Program-made: the position numbers and the translations under genes
The notes under the pieces: generated by a model
Databases searched by the model: none
The model's input: the letters and a program-made list of their open reading frames with translations, nothing else
Told to the model about the DNA's origin: nothing
Shown here: piece after piece, positions 22,541 through 34,357 of the stretch
Position numbering within the stretch: the stretch's first letter is position 1
How the letters are laid out: each line of letters opens with the position of its first letter
Origin: Pollenia angustigena
Lineage: Eukaryota; Arthropoda; Insecta; Diptera; Polleniidae
Assembly: GCA_930367215.1 (NCBI GenBank)
Contig: OV884059.1
Location: 19,740,945-19,804,944, forward strand
Direction of reading: 5' to 3'
DNA: 64,000 nucleotides

Positions 22541-23351
22541 GCTTATTCTGAATTGCGATGCGAAAATCAATGCGATGCGAAAATGCATAAATGCGAACAA
22601 TTGATATTCTGTATTGCGATATTCGCATATTTTTTTTAATCGCATTTCAAATGCGAAAAGGTGACAAGTCGGTATTCTACATTGCGAAAACAAATGTCAA
22701 ATTCGCAAAATTTCTTCGACAATAAAATAGCATTCGCAAAGTACAAACATGTTAGTGAAAGATAATATTTTATTTGTTTATTCATCATATATTATTATTT
22801 AATTCAGGGAAGCAAGCAATAAGACCACCAAACCGCGTCAATTTGAAATAATGATAGAATTTATGAACAAGAACCAAAATGCACGTCAGTCGGCAAATAC
22901 TTTGTGGCAAACGTTAACTGAAGAACTAAATATCAATTTACCACCTATTAGAGAAGCTGCAGGATGGAAAAAGTATGAAATATGTATATAAACCAGATAA
23001 AAAATATTTGACTTCAACTTTAATTTTAATAGATTTGGGCCGATTTAAAAGTACACACAAAATATTTTCATTTTCTTCGTCGTCGAACAAAAATCCATTT
23101 TTATTATTTTTTTTTATTACAGAATCTCCTAAATATATTTTTTTAAACTATTTTCACAGCCAAACACAAACAATTTATTTATTTGTAATTTGACGTTTAT
23201 TGACACTGAAGTATATTTGAGCAGCGTTGCCACGATTTGAAATAAATTGCGAATGCGATTGCGAAAGTCTAACAGAATACCAATGTTCTTTCGCATCGCA
23301 TTTCATTTGCGCATCGCATTGATTTTCGCATCGCAATTCAGAATAAGCCTC
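22541..23351. mobile_element. Harbinger-type element with long TIRs and a Myb/SANT ORF
   Basis: The left end reads GGCTTATTCTGAATTGCGAT and the inverted right end repeats it exactly. GCGATGCGAAAAT motifs follow in both arms. The body encodes the Myb/SANT-like domain at 22826-22980. No transposase and no clear TSD (CAGGAG and CTCCAG at the edges). Confidence 0.65.
22826..22980 (+). CDS. Myb/SANT-like DNA-binding domain ORF, partial
   Basis: The frame KPRQFEIMIEFMNKNQNAR, then LWQTLTEELNINLPPIREAA and GWKK is a Myb/SANT-like domain of PIF/Harbinger type, related to 14818-15033 (shared LN...PPIR and GW-K). It loses similarity after GWKKYE. No start codon was assigned. It sits between TIRs rich in GCGATGCGAAAA, which it might once have bound; that is inference. 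Confidence 0.5.
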
Positions 23352-23369
23352 CAGGCTCTAAAGTTTATA

Positions 23370-23665
23370 AATTGCCTTGGTACACAAAGGGACTAAAGAA
23401 ACTTAAGAATCTAAGGAATAAATTCTTTAAAAAAAACAAATAATTAGTAATCACCCAGGTCATATGCATTTATACCTTAAATAATATTCATTCAATAGAT
23501 CAATTCTCTAATAAACAATTATCAATTTCCGATGTAGTTTCAGCTATTTCTATTTTAAAAGTCTCTTTGGGTTGTGATTTGGATGGTCTTTGTTCGTATT
23601 TTATTAAAAATTGTTGTTACTCTATTTGTTTTCCACTTCAGTTAATATTTAATTTTTCTTTGAAG
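23370..23665 (+). pseudogene. Non-LTR reverse transcriptase, N-terminal scrap
   Basis: KLPWYTKGLKKLKNLRNKFF resembles the linker before the RT domain. A second frame, ISDVVSAISILKVSLGCDLD, matches the start of the RT domain (usually LK...S.G.DG). Stops intervene. Confidence 0.6.
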
Positions 23666-23682
23666 AACTAATCCTCTTGAGT

Positions 23683-23786
23683 ATACCATGGAAAAGTTTT
23701 AAAACTACTCCTTACTGGTCCAAAGGTGGGTTATATACCATGGAGTAGTTTTAAAACTACTCCTTAGTGGTCCAAAGGTGGGTTAT
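23683..23786. repeat. 52-bp direct duplication
   Basis: Two adjacent 52-base units (23683, 23735) open ATACCATGGA and share AGTTTTAAAACTACTCCTTA and GGTCCAAAGGTGGGTTAT, with a few differences. Confidence 0.8.
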
Positions 23787-23924
23787 ATGGTCCTCTCCTA
23801 GGACATCGTAATGTTAAATAGACCAGGTTTTTTCTATACGTTTGGGTTACTTGTGGACTAGTCCTGGTCCCTTGTGGACTACTCTTTACACGCGTGTTTG
23901 GACTGGTCCTATTATTTGCAGGGG

Positions 23925-24118
23925 AGTAATTTTTTTTTTTTTGGGAAAAAATTCGTTTTTGCTTTTTGGGTCATTTTTCATTTTCTTTTTGGGCCCTTTT
24001 TCGTTTTTTTTTTGGCAAAATTTCATATTTACCTTTTTGGGTAATTTTTCATGTTCGCTTGGGCGATTTTTCATTTTTTTTTTTGGGCCATTTTTCTTTG
24101 GGCGATATTTCCTACAGC
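23925..24118 (+). repeat. Degenerate T/G minisatellite
   Basis: A loose repeat of about 25-30 bases built from TTTTTGGG, four or so variable bases, then TTTTTC. About seven units are seen. Open frames here are low-complexity artefacts. Confidence 0.6.
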
Positions 24119-24126
24119 CGAATTTT

Positions 24127-24879
24127 CAAAAGTAGAACAGTTTTCGAGATATTCCAAAATAACCGTTATTTGTGTTTTTAAAAAAGATGCTGTGACTGAA
24201 ATGCAAATATTCAGAAAATAAAATTTTAGCCTATTTCAATACGAACATTTTGTGCCAAATAGGAACCAGATCGGTGCAAAAATGACAAAGTTACAGAAAA
24301 TTAATTGAATTAACCCACGGCAAATAAATATACAAAGCTAAATTTTTAGTAACAATAAATAGTAAAAATTGCTTAAAACTATTGAATTTCTATGTGGGTT
24401 ACTTTACAAAATCTTCTGTAGCTTTGTCATTTTTGTACCAATATACGTCTTGTTGGGCGCAAAATGTTCGTATTAAAATAATCTAACGTCGCATGCAATA
24501 AAACATTAGGATTCTTAAATCATTGGTTTAAAAAAAAAATAACTTGAAAAGAGCAAAATTGAACAAAATCATAAAATTTTCAATGAAGCTTGAACTTTTG
24601 TCCCCTGTAACTCTGTCATTTCTTGACCAATCTTCACAAGCAATCCATGGTTATTTTAGAAATTTTACTACATAATCCGTTTACAATTTTTGAAGGTATT
24701 TGCATTTCAGTCACATCATCTTTTTTAAAAACACAAATAACGGTTATTTTGGAATATCTCAAAAACTGTTCTACTTTTGACAATTCTGACTTCATATTCG
24801 GATTCAGCGGAAAATTTTACATAAAGATTAGCTGCCAGATTCATTTGGTCACGACTTTGTTGAAATTTTGTCACGTAGT
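24127..24879. repeat. Dispersed repeat E, inverted pair
   Basis: 24127-24280 is the inverted relative of 24690-24790 (shared CACAAATAACGGTTATTTTG, AAATGCAAATA). A further copy lies at 33729-33960. The pair brackets about 400 bases and interrupts the jockey RT. Confidence 0.65.
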
Positions 24880-25962
24880 GTAATTAAGGAGCAACATGGC
24901 TTTTTGCATGGTCGTTCTACCACTTCAAACTTAGCAGTTTTTACGCAGTATTGCATTTCAAGTTTTGGGTTAGGATTTCAGGTATTACTATATATACTGA
25001 CTATTCGAAAGCTTTTGATAGTATATCTCACAATATTCTTCTTGCTTAATTAAACAAAATTGGTATTCATTCAATTTTTTTAAACTGGATAAGTTCATAT
25101 TTACATAACCGTACTTGCTATGTAAATGTTGATCACTGCTTTTCCCTCCCATATATTGCCACTTCTGGTGTTCCTCAAGGTAGCATATTAGGTCCTTTAC
25201 TTGTTAGTATTTATATAAATGATATATCTTCATGCTTTAATTGTTGTAAATTTTTGCTTTATGCTGATGACTTAAAAATCTTTTATCAAATAAAAAATAT
25301 TAATGATGCTTTAGAGTTGCAAAAAAGTATTAATGAATTAGTGTTATGGTCGGATCGTAATTACTTACAATTAAATATTGAAAAATGTTATTTTATACGT
25401 TTTCATAAATTGAAATACTCAATTGCCTTTGATTATTCTATCAATTCAATATATCTAAGTAGAGTCGATGATATAATGGACCTAGGTGTTGTGTTTGATA
25501 GTTAACTTACTTTTATTAAGCATTTGAATTATATAATTTCCAAATCGTACTCACTCTTGGTTTTTATTATAAGAAATAGTAAGGAATTTCATAATATATA
25601 TGTACACTCGTAAAATTTTATATATTTCATATGTGAGGTCAGTCCATAAATACGTTTCAATTATATGGAGTCCATGTTATTTTGTTCACATAAATCGTTT
25701 AGAAAGAGTTCAACGAAAGTTTACAAAATTTGCTCTATGTTTTAATAACATTTCGCACAATCTATTACCATCGTATATTATTCGTTGTAATATACTAGAA
25801 ATTAAATCTCTTGAAAGTAGAAGATCAATGCAATCAATTGTTTTCTTATATGATATAATTAATTACAATATCATTTGTTCTGATTTGCTGTCCTGTATTA
25901 ATATTAATGTTCCTTCTAGGGCCTTAAGATTTCATGATTATTTTTATATTCGCTTACATTAG
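24880..25962 (+). pseudogene. Non-LTR reverse transcriptase, core and C-terminal part
   Basis: The RT domain is read across frames: EQHGFLHGRSTTSNLAVFTQ, then YSKAFDSISHNILL, TSGVPQGSILGPLL, and the catalytic box YADDLKIF at about 25260. 25254-25505 then ends in TAA, and 25600-25962 continues with the C-terminal YVRSVHKYVSIIWSPC and RLERVQRKFTKFAL. At least two frameshifts and several stops. jockey-type by motif style. Confidence 0.85.
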
Positions 25963-26050
25963 GGAATCCATTCGGGATTGATTTTAGAAATTTTTTTTTA
26001 AATAAACAACACTTTTTATTTCTTTATGAATTTTCAAAAGGTATTATATA

Positions 26051-27883
26051 CAGTTAGGGACAAAATTGTTCACGAAATTATAAAACATTTATGTATATGT
26101 ATCATGAAAACTATTAAAGTTTCAACTTGGAAACTTTCTAAAACTATTGTATGGCTTTCTTTATTTTATAATAATACTATGTAAACTTATTTTCAAAAGT
26201 ACCGTTAGTTTTTATATTTATACTAAGTTAACATCCAAACCATATGTGTGAACAATATTGACCCTGTGTGAATCTTTCATAAAAATTCCAAAACAAATTC
26301 AAGTTTTATCAGTAGGATTTGCTTTCAAATTGAGTAACTTAATTCATTAATATTTAATTTTTTTAAAATTTGAAAAAAAAAAAAATTGAGCAATTAAATT
26401 TTGCCTAGCTTCTTCAAGCGGTAAGTCAAAAGCGGCCCTTTAAAAACAAAGCATTGTGAAAAATTTAAAAAAAGGAGTCTCACATCGCAAAATCACAAAT
26501 ATACAACATTTCAAAGAGATTTGAATGTTAAATAAAAAAAAATGTAGTTTGGATATTAAAAGCAACAAAGCTTGTCGCCCAAAAAAAACTTTCACCAAAT
26601 GATTTTCGCGAATCAAAGCGACTTATTGTTACTGGTGTAGTCAGTATAGCTATTAAGGTCCGGCAAATACTGAGCATAGAGTACAATTTAGATGTAAGCG
26701 CTAAAATCATACGAAGTTGCTTAAGTTCTAGTAGATAAGTAGCTAGAATAAAGAGCGACAACCCATCTTTTAGCAAAAATAAAAGCTGAAAACGGCTGAA
26801 GTTTGCAAAAAAGTAAGAAAAACTCAGTTTTAAAGATTCAATGCGTGTAACATGCTTAAATCGGACTACGAGATTGCAGGCAGGCGGACGGGAGTTAACA
26901 TGACTGGCGTAAAAGTGCTAGCGTAAAAGAGTGGAATAATTCCAAATGTTAAAATTTTGATAATCTCTTAAATGACTCGAGATTGTTTTCGCGGGAACCA
27001 GCTTCGAGCACTCCGCTAACTCAGAAGAAAAATGTGTGCCAAGCACTACATAATCATCCTTAAAGAACCGTCGATTCCAAGATAAGCCATATTCGGCTAA
27101 GAACCACGACAGGGGGATTTCATTATGCAGGACAACGAATTTAAGCATACTTCAGAAATAGCTAAAAGTTAGTTTGAAGAAAATAAAAATTCGAAAATAA
27201 ATTTACCTAATTAAGGCTCACCCATAATATGCATAGCCTTGCTTAACCTACTGTCAAAAATTAACAAAAAGTCTCTGAATTGTATTTAAGAAAACAAAAA
27301 CAAAATAAAAAAACATTTGATTCCGTACGGAATGTGCGATTAGATTCGCACCTTGATTATGCAAATGACAGTTTCATTTAACTTAGCAAAAAGTTTCCTT
27401 AAGTTCAATATTGTTTGCCTCATATAATTTACATGTATTCGCTCATTCGTTTAAGCCAACTTAAGCACATTTAGGTTGGGCCTTTGGTCGCCTGAGAAGT
27501 ACCCACTTGAGTACCTTTGGTTAATTCCAAAACACCATTTTTCTTTTCTTTTTTTGCTCAGAGAAACCCGCCTAACACTGTATATAAGCTTTGCGTGCTT
27601 GCCGTTAAAGCTTGAAAAAAATAAAGCCGAAACTGCTAAAAACTTTTCAAAAAGAATGGAAAAAAGGATTAAGGCAGCTTAAAAGAGCAAATGGACAACA
27701 TACCAAACGCTAGGACCCAAACCCAACAATAATCTCTAACTAGGGTCATAATTGTTCACACCCAGAACTCAATGTTCTACTTTTCATATAGTTAAACAAA
27801 TTTAAATAATTATAAATAAAACAAAAATTTATAGCCTATTTTGCCAATTACACTAAATTTGTGAACAATTTTGTCCATATCTG
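26051..27883 (+). mobile_element. Dead Tc1-like transposon
   Basis: The TIRs CAGTTAGGGACAAAATTGTT and, inverted, CAGATATGGACAAAATTGTT (21 of 23 bases match) are flanked by TA. Decayed transposase is legible on the plus strand: EYNLDVSAKIIRSCL and NPSFSKNKS near 26690-26790, the second catalytic Asp motif QDNEFKHTSEIAK near 27128, and C-terminal RMEKRIKAA near 27650. It has many stops. Confidence 0.8.
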
Positions 27884-27894
27884 TATATAACATA

Positions 27895-29480
27895 CAGTGC
27901 TGTTCAAAAAAATAGATAGATACTTGTTTTTGCTTAAACCAGTTAAAGAAACTACTACTGTAATTATTTAATGTTAATAATATTCATGTGTATAAATAAA
28001 TTTTTATTTATTCATACTACTAGCTGGCCCGACAAACGTTGTTTTGCCATATACATACATAACTTATTTCTTTCAGATGTTACAGTGACTACATGCCAAA
28101 TTTTAAGAAAACCGGTTGATTAGTTAAGAAGAAAATATAGGCATTAGTTCTTTCCAGATGTTACACTATTTGCCCAACAAATTTCAAGAAAATCAGTTGA
28201 TTAGTTAAGAAGATATAGGGAGGGGGGCTTTTGCTCCTCTTGCCCTATTTCATGCCCTTTCTCTTTCAGATATTACAGTGTCTGCATGCCAAGTTTTAAG
28301 AAAACCGGTTGATAAGTTAAGAAGATATAGAGAAGGGAGCTTTTACCCCCCCCTGCTTCACGCCCTAAATAATAAAAACTATAGGCTAAAGTACTTTCCA
28401 GCTGTAACACTATTTGGCTGCCAAATTTCAAGAAGATATTAGAAGGGGGAGCTTTTACCCTTCTTGCCCTATTTCACATTCCCTATTTCCTTTCACAGAT
28501 GTTACAGTGTCTGCATGACGAATTTAAAGAAACCCGGTTGATTAGTTTAAAAGATAGGTAGCTTTAACCTCTATTGCCCTATTTCACGCCCTTAATAATA
28601 AAAATTTGAGGCTATAGTTCTTTCCAGATTTTACACTATTTTCATTCAAAATTTCAAGAAAATCGGTCGATTTGTTAAGCAGACATAGGGAGGGGGAGCT
28701 TCTACTCCTCTTGCCCTATTTCACGCCCTATTCCCTATTTTGTTTCAGATGTTACAGTGCCTGCATGCCAAATTTTAAGAAAACAGGCTGATTAGCTAAG
28801 AAGATATAGGGAGGGGGAGCTTATGACCTATTTTGCGTCTTCTAGCGATATAAAATATACTCTACGACCTATTCTAATACCTAACAAAAACACATACAAA
28901 ATTTCATAAAAATCAGTCAACCCGTTTCGAAGGAGTTCAAAATGGAGGGCATTTTGTTGACATTTGTATGGGAATATATAGGAAAATCTAAATGCCATAT
29001 CTCCGGAACCACTGGGCCGACCTCATGCAAACTTTACATAAACCATCTACAGACTTTCCCCAACGTACGCCAGCGTTTTTGCTGAAATCGGTCTACCCGT
29101 TTTTGCAGTTAGTGGTGACATCAAAGTGTACACTTCTTTTTATATATATAGATTTAGTACTGCAGATAGGTTATTTGGTTTCAGATTTTTACAATTCCAA
29201 AAAACCTAAGTGTCATAACATAAGCTGTGATTAGAAAAACAAAATTTTTTCAACCGATATATATTACTGGTTTCATTTTAATCAAAATGTGTAATTTTCG
29301 TTTAAATATCGTTAATAGTTCCAATTTTATAACGTTTTTTCCCTCTCCCGTAAACTTTTGAAAACTGCAGATAGGTTATTTCGTCTTTTAGGTGACGATA
29401 TGTGAAAGAGTAACTGCACTTTGTTTACTGATCTCTTATGAATATAATCGCGTTACATTTGAAAAATTGCAAGCGTCACT
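27895..29480. repeat. Dispersed Tc1/mariner-style repeat, copy interrupted by a Helitron
   Basis: It starts TA-CAGTGCTGTTCAAAAAAATA next to the Tc1 element. The sequence up to 28019 and from 29153 on matches 49020-49368 without the Helitron (shared AAAGAAACTACTACTGTAAT, TAGTACTGCAGATAGGTT). There is no ORF. Confidence 0.65.
28020..29152 (-). mobile_element. Non-autonomous Helitron with internal alternating repeats
   Basis: The 5' end, on the minus strand at 29152, is TCTATATATATAAAA. The 3' end at 28020 is GGGCCAGCTAG. It sits between A and T with no target duplication. The empty site is preserved at 49127-49140. Inside, seven diverged monomers of roughly 110 bases alternate in two types (GTTACAGTG...CTGCATGCC and GTTACACTATTT) from 28077 to 28850. 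No Rep/helicase. Confidence 0.75.
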
Positions 29481-29496
29481 CTTCTTTAATTTATTG

Positions 29497-29670
29497 TATG
29501 TATTTAGTATTGTGGTTATTTTGTTGAACTATTTATGGTTTTTAATCCAAATTTTTAATATTTTTAATTAGGCTTAAGTTCATGAAATTTAAATTTTATT
29601 AAATTATTTTTTATGAAGAAAGGAATTTTACAACATGAAAATCAATTAAAATTGTTATTGATAATCTTCC
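29497..29670. repeat. Dispersed repeat, also inverted at 39240-39412
   Basis: It contains ATTGTGGTTATTTTGTTGAA and CTTAAGTTCATGAAATTTAA. The inverted copy at 39240-39412 matches nearly throughout, and a short direct copy lies at 30086-30150. Confidence 0.7.
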
Positions 29671-29674
29671 ATTC

Positions 29675-29795
29675 TTGACGTGGCTCGGGCTCGAACCCTG
29701 GCCGGCAGGTTACCATGACCTGTTTCGATCGCAACCACTCGATCTCCTCAGATGGATTTGCCGTCTTACACTCGCAGCCATCGACGACTGCTGAC
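29675..29795 (-). repeat. tRNA-like SINE fragment
   Basis: The minus strand has a good RNA polymerase III B box, GGGTTCGAGCCC, about 45 bases after an A-box-like ATCGAGTGGTTGCG. The T stem does not pair well, so it is not a working tRNA gene. It is GC-rich against its AT-rich surroundings. Confidence 0.4.
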
Positions 29796-30338
29796 GTCAC
29801 TAGTCAAACATCAATCCTTAAACCAAATTGTATTTTAACATTTGGTAGATCGAAATTTGCTTTTCCTGAATGATTATCCATTTTAATTGATTTTTACATG
29901 TTTTTTCCTTTACCTCTGTTTTTTCGTACTTTCGTCAAGAATTTTTCTTGAAGTCCAAGCACATTTTTTTTTTGTTTTTTTTTTTTTCTTTTTTTTTTCC
30001 ACTTTGTCTTTCTCTTTTCTGTTGACCTTTTTCAGCACAACTTGAAGGACAAATGTACACATAGAGCTCGTGCCTTAGCTTTAACAATATTTAGTATTGT
30101 GGTTATTTTGTTGAACTATTTATGGTTTTTAAACCAAATTTTTAATATTTTAATTTAATATTGTATGTATAGATTTGGTTGTAAGAACACGTGTTCAATA
30201 AAATAGATTCACTTGGAAAAAGTAATAGAATTTGAAAATTTTTAACCTGTTGTTGGATAGTAATTGCACCAAACGGTAAGTCTGATTGATTTTTAATAAT
30301 AATATTGTAAAAATCAAGTAACCAATTAAACTTTTGAA

Positions 30339-30656
30339 TTGGAAGTGGGCAGAGGTAAACACTGCAGTCCTGAAGTCAGGGAAATAATAAAGAAACTTCA
30401 TAATGAAGGCAAAAGCTATAGAAAAATTGTAGCAATTATCGGATGTTCATATAAAATGGTCCAAAACGCAGTAAATTATAAGTTAAAGGTTGAAACTAGA
30501 GGAAAATACAAAAATCACACTCCTTATGGAAAAAGAAATTGTTCGGCATGTGAAAAAGACCCATTTGCAACCTCTTCTGCCATTAAAAATGAATATAACC
30601 TTTCAAAACGAGATTTCAAACTCTTAAGTCGGTTATGTAGTTCCGAAGATATTTAA
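30339..30656 (+). pseudogene. Tc1/mariner transposase helix-turn-helix fragment
   Basis: About 105 residues matching the N-terminal DNA-binding region of Tc1-like transposases: CSPEVREIIKKLHNEGKSYR, KIVAIIGCSYKMVQNAVNY, then DPFATSSAIKNEYNL. There is no ATG at the frame start. The catalytic part (DDE) is absent; the sequence loses similarity before the stop at 30654. The KRNCSACEKD stretch suggests an internal frameshift pair. Confidence 0.75.
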
Positions 30657-30797
30657 AAAAAACCTATGTTAATAATGATCCAATATAAAAATTTTATAAC
30701 TTTCGAAATTGAGCCCATATGTAAGTTATTCTGTAAAAAAACTTTGATAGGTAATCCATGGATTTTTATTTAAAGCCCGTAAATTTCGTTAAAAGCT

Positions 30798-30875
30798 CAA
30801 TTTAAATCGTGTGGCAATACACGATTTAAATTGTAATGTTTGCTTAGGGCAAGCAATGCGGACCGGGTCAGCTAG
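30798..30875 (+). mobile_element. Helitron 3' end with perfect 15-bp hairpin
   Basis: The hairpin arms CAATTTAAATCGTGT (30798-30812) and exact complement (30819-30833), loop GGCAAT, are followed 38 bases later by GGACCGGGTCAGCTAG-T. The CTAG end before T and the GGGTCAGCTAG string match Helitron 3' termini. The 5' end was not found. Confidence 0.5.
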
Positions 30876-31149
30876 TATTAAATATTTATAACGTCTAGGA
30901 AAAGATTTACATTGAATGGCATTTCATATACGCAATGACACAAACACCACAAACTTAGCGTTTGGTCAGTTTCAATTGCATTGTACATTTAAATATTTTG
31001 GCTCATAACGAATTTAAGTAAACGGTGGAGGCGGTACTAGAACAAGCACAACACCAAAAACTCAGCATTGCATTTTATTTGTTGTTTCGTTGGTCGATAT
31101 GTCAAAAACACAAGCAAATTTCGACATTCCTCTCTCTAAAGCTTCGTGC

Positions 31150-31486
31150 AGACGGTGGTCAGATCTTACAATGTTGTCATTGTCAGATGCATGCTCTAAA
31201 CTATATCAAGACAGCTTTGACTTTAATAATCATATTATTTGCTTTACCGATACCTGGCTTAACAATACTTTATTAAATACGGAAATTTTTTGCAAAAATT
31301 TTCACGTCTTCCGTCGAGATAGAATTACAAATACGACTGGGGGTGGTGTATTAATAGCGATCTCTAACGACTTTTCAGCTGAGGAATTAAAAGTTGATAT
31401 AGCCTGTTACATTGAATTTATCGCTGTGGTCCTAAAAATTAGTCACATAAAAGTTTTTATTACCTGTTCGTATATTCCTCCTCAAT
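31150..31486 (+). pseudogene. Non-LTR retrotransposon endonuclease fragment
   Basis: An apurinic-like endonuclease domain as in jockey ORF2: FTDTWLNNTLLNTEIF, VFRRDRITNTTGGGVLIAIS and VFITCSYIPPQS. The Asp/His catalytic C-terminal half is missing because the TIR element starting at 31487 cuts it after PPQS. Confidence 0.75.
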
Positions 31487-33728
31487 CAGTAGCCCGTTTC
31501 TGTATTTCTCACATCGTAAAACTTTTCGCATGAAACGTGTGAATTGCAACAAAAATAGTGTGAAATGAAACAAAGAATGGTTTTTCTCACACAAGTGTTT
31601 CTGTATCTTTTTTTTGCGAGAATTATCTGTCATTTAAATAATTTTCCAGCAATTATTGGAAGGATGCGAGAAAAAGGGATTCTATAACAATATTTTGCGA
31701 AAAGTTTCTTTCAACAACTGTCAAAATAAGTCACATTTGAAATTGGTGGCGAGAAAAACAAAATGTAGATATTTTAAATTTAAAATATGATTATATACTA
31801 TTTTTTTTTTAAATAAATAAAAAAATAGAAGGAATATAAATAATGAATGCATAATTTATATGATGAAAATAAACAAAAAACAATTGTTATATTTTGTTAT
31901 ATTAAATTTTATTTAGCCTTTTCTTGTTTTGGTTTTAATTAGTGTTGCCAGAAAAATTTGTGTCAAAATCGTCAATTTCCTGAGAAAAAATTAAAAAGAT
32001 CGTCTTTTTTGTTTTAGGAATCGTGCAATTTAAAATCAATTTTAAACAAATTTGTTTCGACTTTTATTATAAAATAATCAAACAAAAACATAGTTAAAGT
32101 TCATAAGTATTTAATAATTTCATTAAATTTATATATTTATTTTCTTAAGCTGGAGGATTATTTTTTAAAAAATTATTTATTTTCTTTAATCCGATAACAA
32201 TTTAAAATTGTTATTTTTCCCTGGAGAAGTTACACAAAGGCATGAGAAAATATCATTTTAAACAAAAAATAAAATAAATATTTTTACAAAATCAAAAAGA
32301 AACCAAGCTTAATAAAATAAACATACATCCTTTTTTAAAATAGATATATACATATTTACAAAAACCGAGATCAAAATGGAAAATTTTTAAATTAAATCAG
32401 CTTTGATAACAGTATTATAAATATTCTGGGTTTTTATGGAATTGATAGTGACAACGTTGTTTTATATTTATATCGCATGTAGTCCGAAATAGTATATTAT
32501 TGAAATTTAACTATATCGGTTTACAAATGGCTGAGATATAAATCTTAAATTTACCTATTCCTATAATCTTTTTCTTTTTTACATGAAATAGACTTAGTAG
32601 AATACCTGGTAGTTAAAATTAAAAAAATTGGTTCATAAATAAACGGGTTAAAGGTCCAGTAAAATCTTCGCCTACAAAATAATATGTTAAGTACTACATA
32701 CAATTCTACTGAAAAACTAATGAATTTTACAAGGGTTGTGCCGAAATGAACAAATTCAAAAGTAAGTCATTTTTTTATCTAATTACATCCAGAAAAAAGT
32801 AGTTATCGAAGTTCTTATGGAAGAAAGCTACTAAATAACGAGTGAAAGAAGCTATCCATTTTGAAAAAGTTTTTACTGGGAGACAAATTTCTTTCTTGCC
32901 GGAATAATGGTTTTGGCACAAAAGTGTACATATAAGATAAGAATATCAAATATCAATCATATTTTGTATATGTATATAAGAAGTATTAAATGTTCAAAAT
33001 AAGCCAAGTCGGTCCATTACTTTCCCTCGAAATTTTGCTTTTGCCGACACATTTTTTAGGGAAGAGACAAACAATTTCGAGGACAATTTTCACAATAGGG
33101 TTAAATATAAAAATTTAACCCTTGTTTCTAAAGATATCTTTTTTTCTAATAAACAAACATATAAAAATATTTACAATTTTCTTATTTCGAAGACTAAGGG
33201 GCTTATAGTGTAAAACGCAACGCCAACAATTTCATTAAAAGCAAAAACAAAATCAAAAATATTTTATAAATTTGTTGTTGCTTTCTACAGACATTCATAT
33301 TGTTTTTTATTCAATTTTCAACGCCACAAAATAGAAGTGTTTGAAATTTAAAAATTAAAGATGAATTTCTATAAAAAGTAACAACAAAATTATAAAATAT
33401 TTTTGATTTTGTTTTTGATTTTGCTTTCGTCACTTTTTTAGCAAAAATCATCAAAACGTCACTTTGTTAATATCGGAACAAAAAATCGTCAAGATGACGA
33501 TAACTCGTCAAATCTGGCAGCCCTGTTTTTATTATATTTATTTCTTTTGTTGACGTTTCGCTTTAATTTGACTGGAAATATTCCAGTATAAACAGAATTT
33601 GTTGTGTCTGTTTTCGCATTCAAATACAGAAACACTTTTATCTCATAAATCGAGAAACGATGGAATTTTTTGTTTCACATTTCATGTAAGAAATTTTACG
33701 AAGCGAAAAATACAGAAACGAGCTACTG
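31487..33728. mobile_element. 2.2-kb element with about 49-bp TIRs
   Basis: The left end is CAGTAGCCCGTTTCTGTATT and the inverted right end CAGTAGCTCGTTTCTGTATT, with the arms extending to ATGAAA. The interior is AT-rich and non-coding and includes a palindromic MITE at 33211-33429. No target duplication: the left flank is jockey endonuclease and the right flank repeat E, so the ends may have been recombined. Confidence 0.6.
33211..33429. mobile_element. Palindromic MITE, AAAACGCAACGCC family, copy 1
   Basis: It shares GTAAAACGCAACGCC, AAAGCAAAAAC and TTGTTGTTGCTTTCTA blocks with 35485-35752. The arms are inverted complements but the right end has decayed. Confidence 0.6.
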
Positions 33729-34357
33729 GTTCCTATTGGGCACAAAATGTTCGTATTGAAATAGGCTAAAATTTGATTTTTTGGATATTTGCATTTCAGT
33801 CACAGCATCTTTTTTAAAAACACAAATAACGGTTATTTTGGAATATCTCTAAAACTGTTTTGACAATTCTGACTTCATATACGGATTCAGCGGACAATTT
33901 TACATAAAGATTAGGTGTCAAATTCATTTGGTCAAAAAATTGTCACGTATTGTAATTGGAAAAAACAAATTTTTTATTTATGTGTTCTGCATATGTATTA
34001 GTAGTAAATTAGAACGCTTATAACTCTGAAATTATTGAACAGATTTTAATAAAATATATATTGTGCACTTCTGTGATTAAATACCTTTCAAATGGTGTAT
34101 ATTTTCTTAAAATTGGTTGACATACAGAGGAGAAGTGTTCTAAACTGTTTTGCCTTAGCTGATTTATATATAGAGATATATAGATATGGGGGATTTCATG
34201 TCAAGTGACTAGGGTATCTAATTTCCCGGACTTTTTCTATTCCCGAGAAACGAAACAAAAAAAAATCTTATTCCCGGGAATCCCGGGATTCTTTGAATAA
34301 AACAATGATTTTATGAGTTCAAGACAAAAGTTTTTACTTTTTTAAAAGAATATACAC

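Larger units (their letters stand above)
23360..25962 (+). mobile_element. jockey-like non-LTR retrotransposon remnant, interrupted
   Basis: Reverse transcriptase pieces lie in order on the plus strand at 23370-23665 and 24880-25962, split by about 1.2 kb of repeats (23683-24879). No poly(A) tail or endonuclease is linked to it here; an endonuclease scrap of the same class lies at 31150-31486. Confidence 0.75.

Noticed and set aside
23842..24181. Overlapping Phe-rich frames resembling membrane proteins
   Set aside because: Generated by the TTTTTGGG/TTTTTC minisatellite.
28077..28850. Regular spaced repeats that could suggest a CRISPR array
   Set aside because: The units are diverged, alternating and about 110 bases, inside a Helitron of a eukaryotic genome.
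31487..33728. hAT assignment from CAGTAGC ends
   Set aside because: No 8-bp duplication: the flanking octamers do not match, so only a TIR element is claimed.
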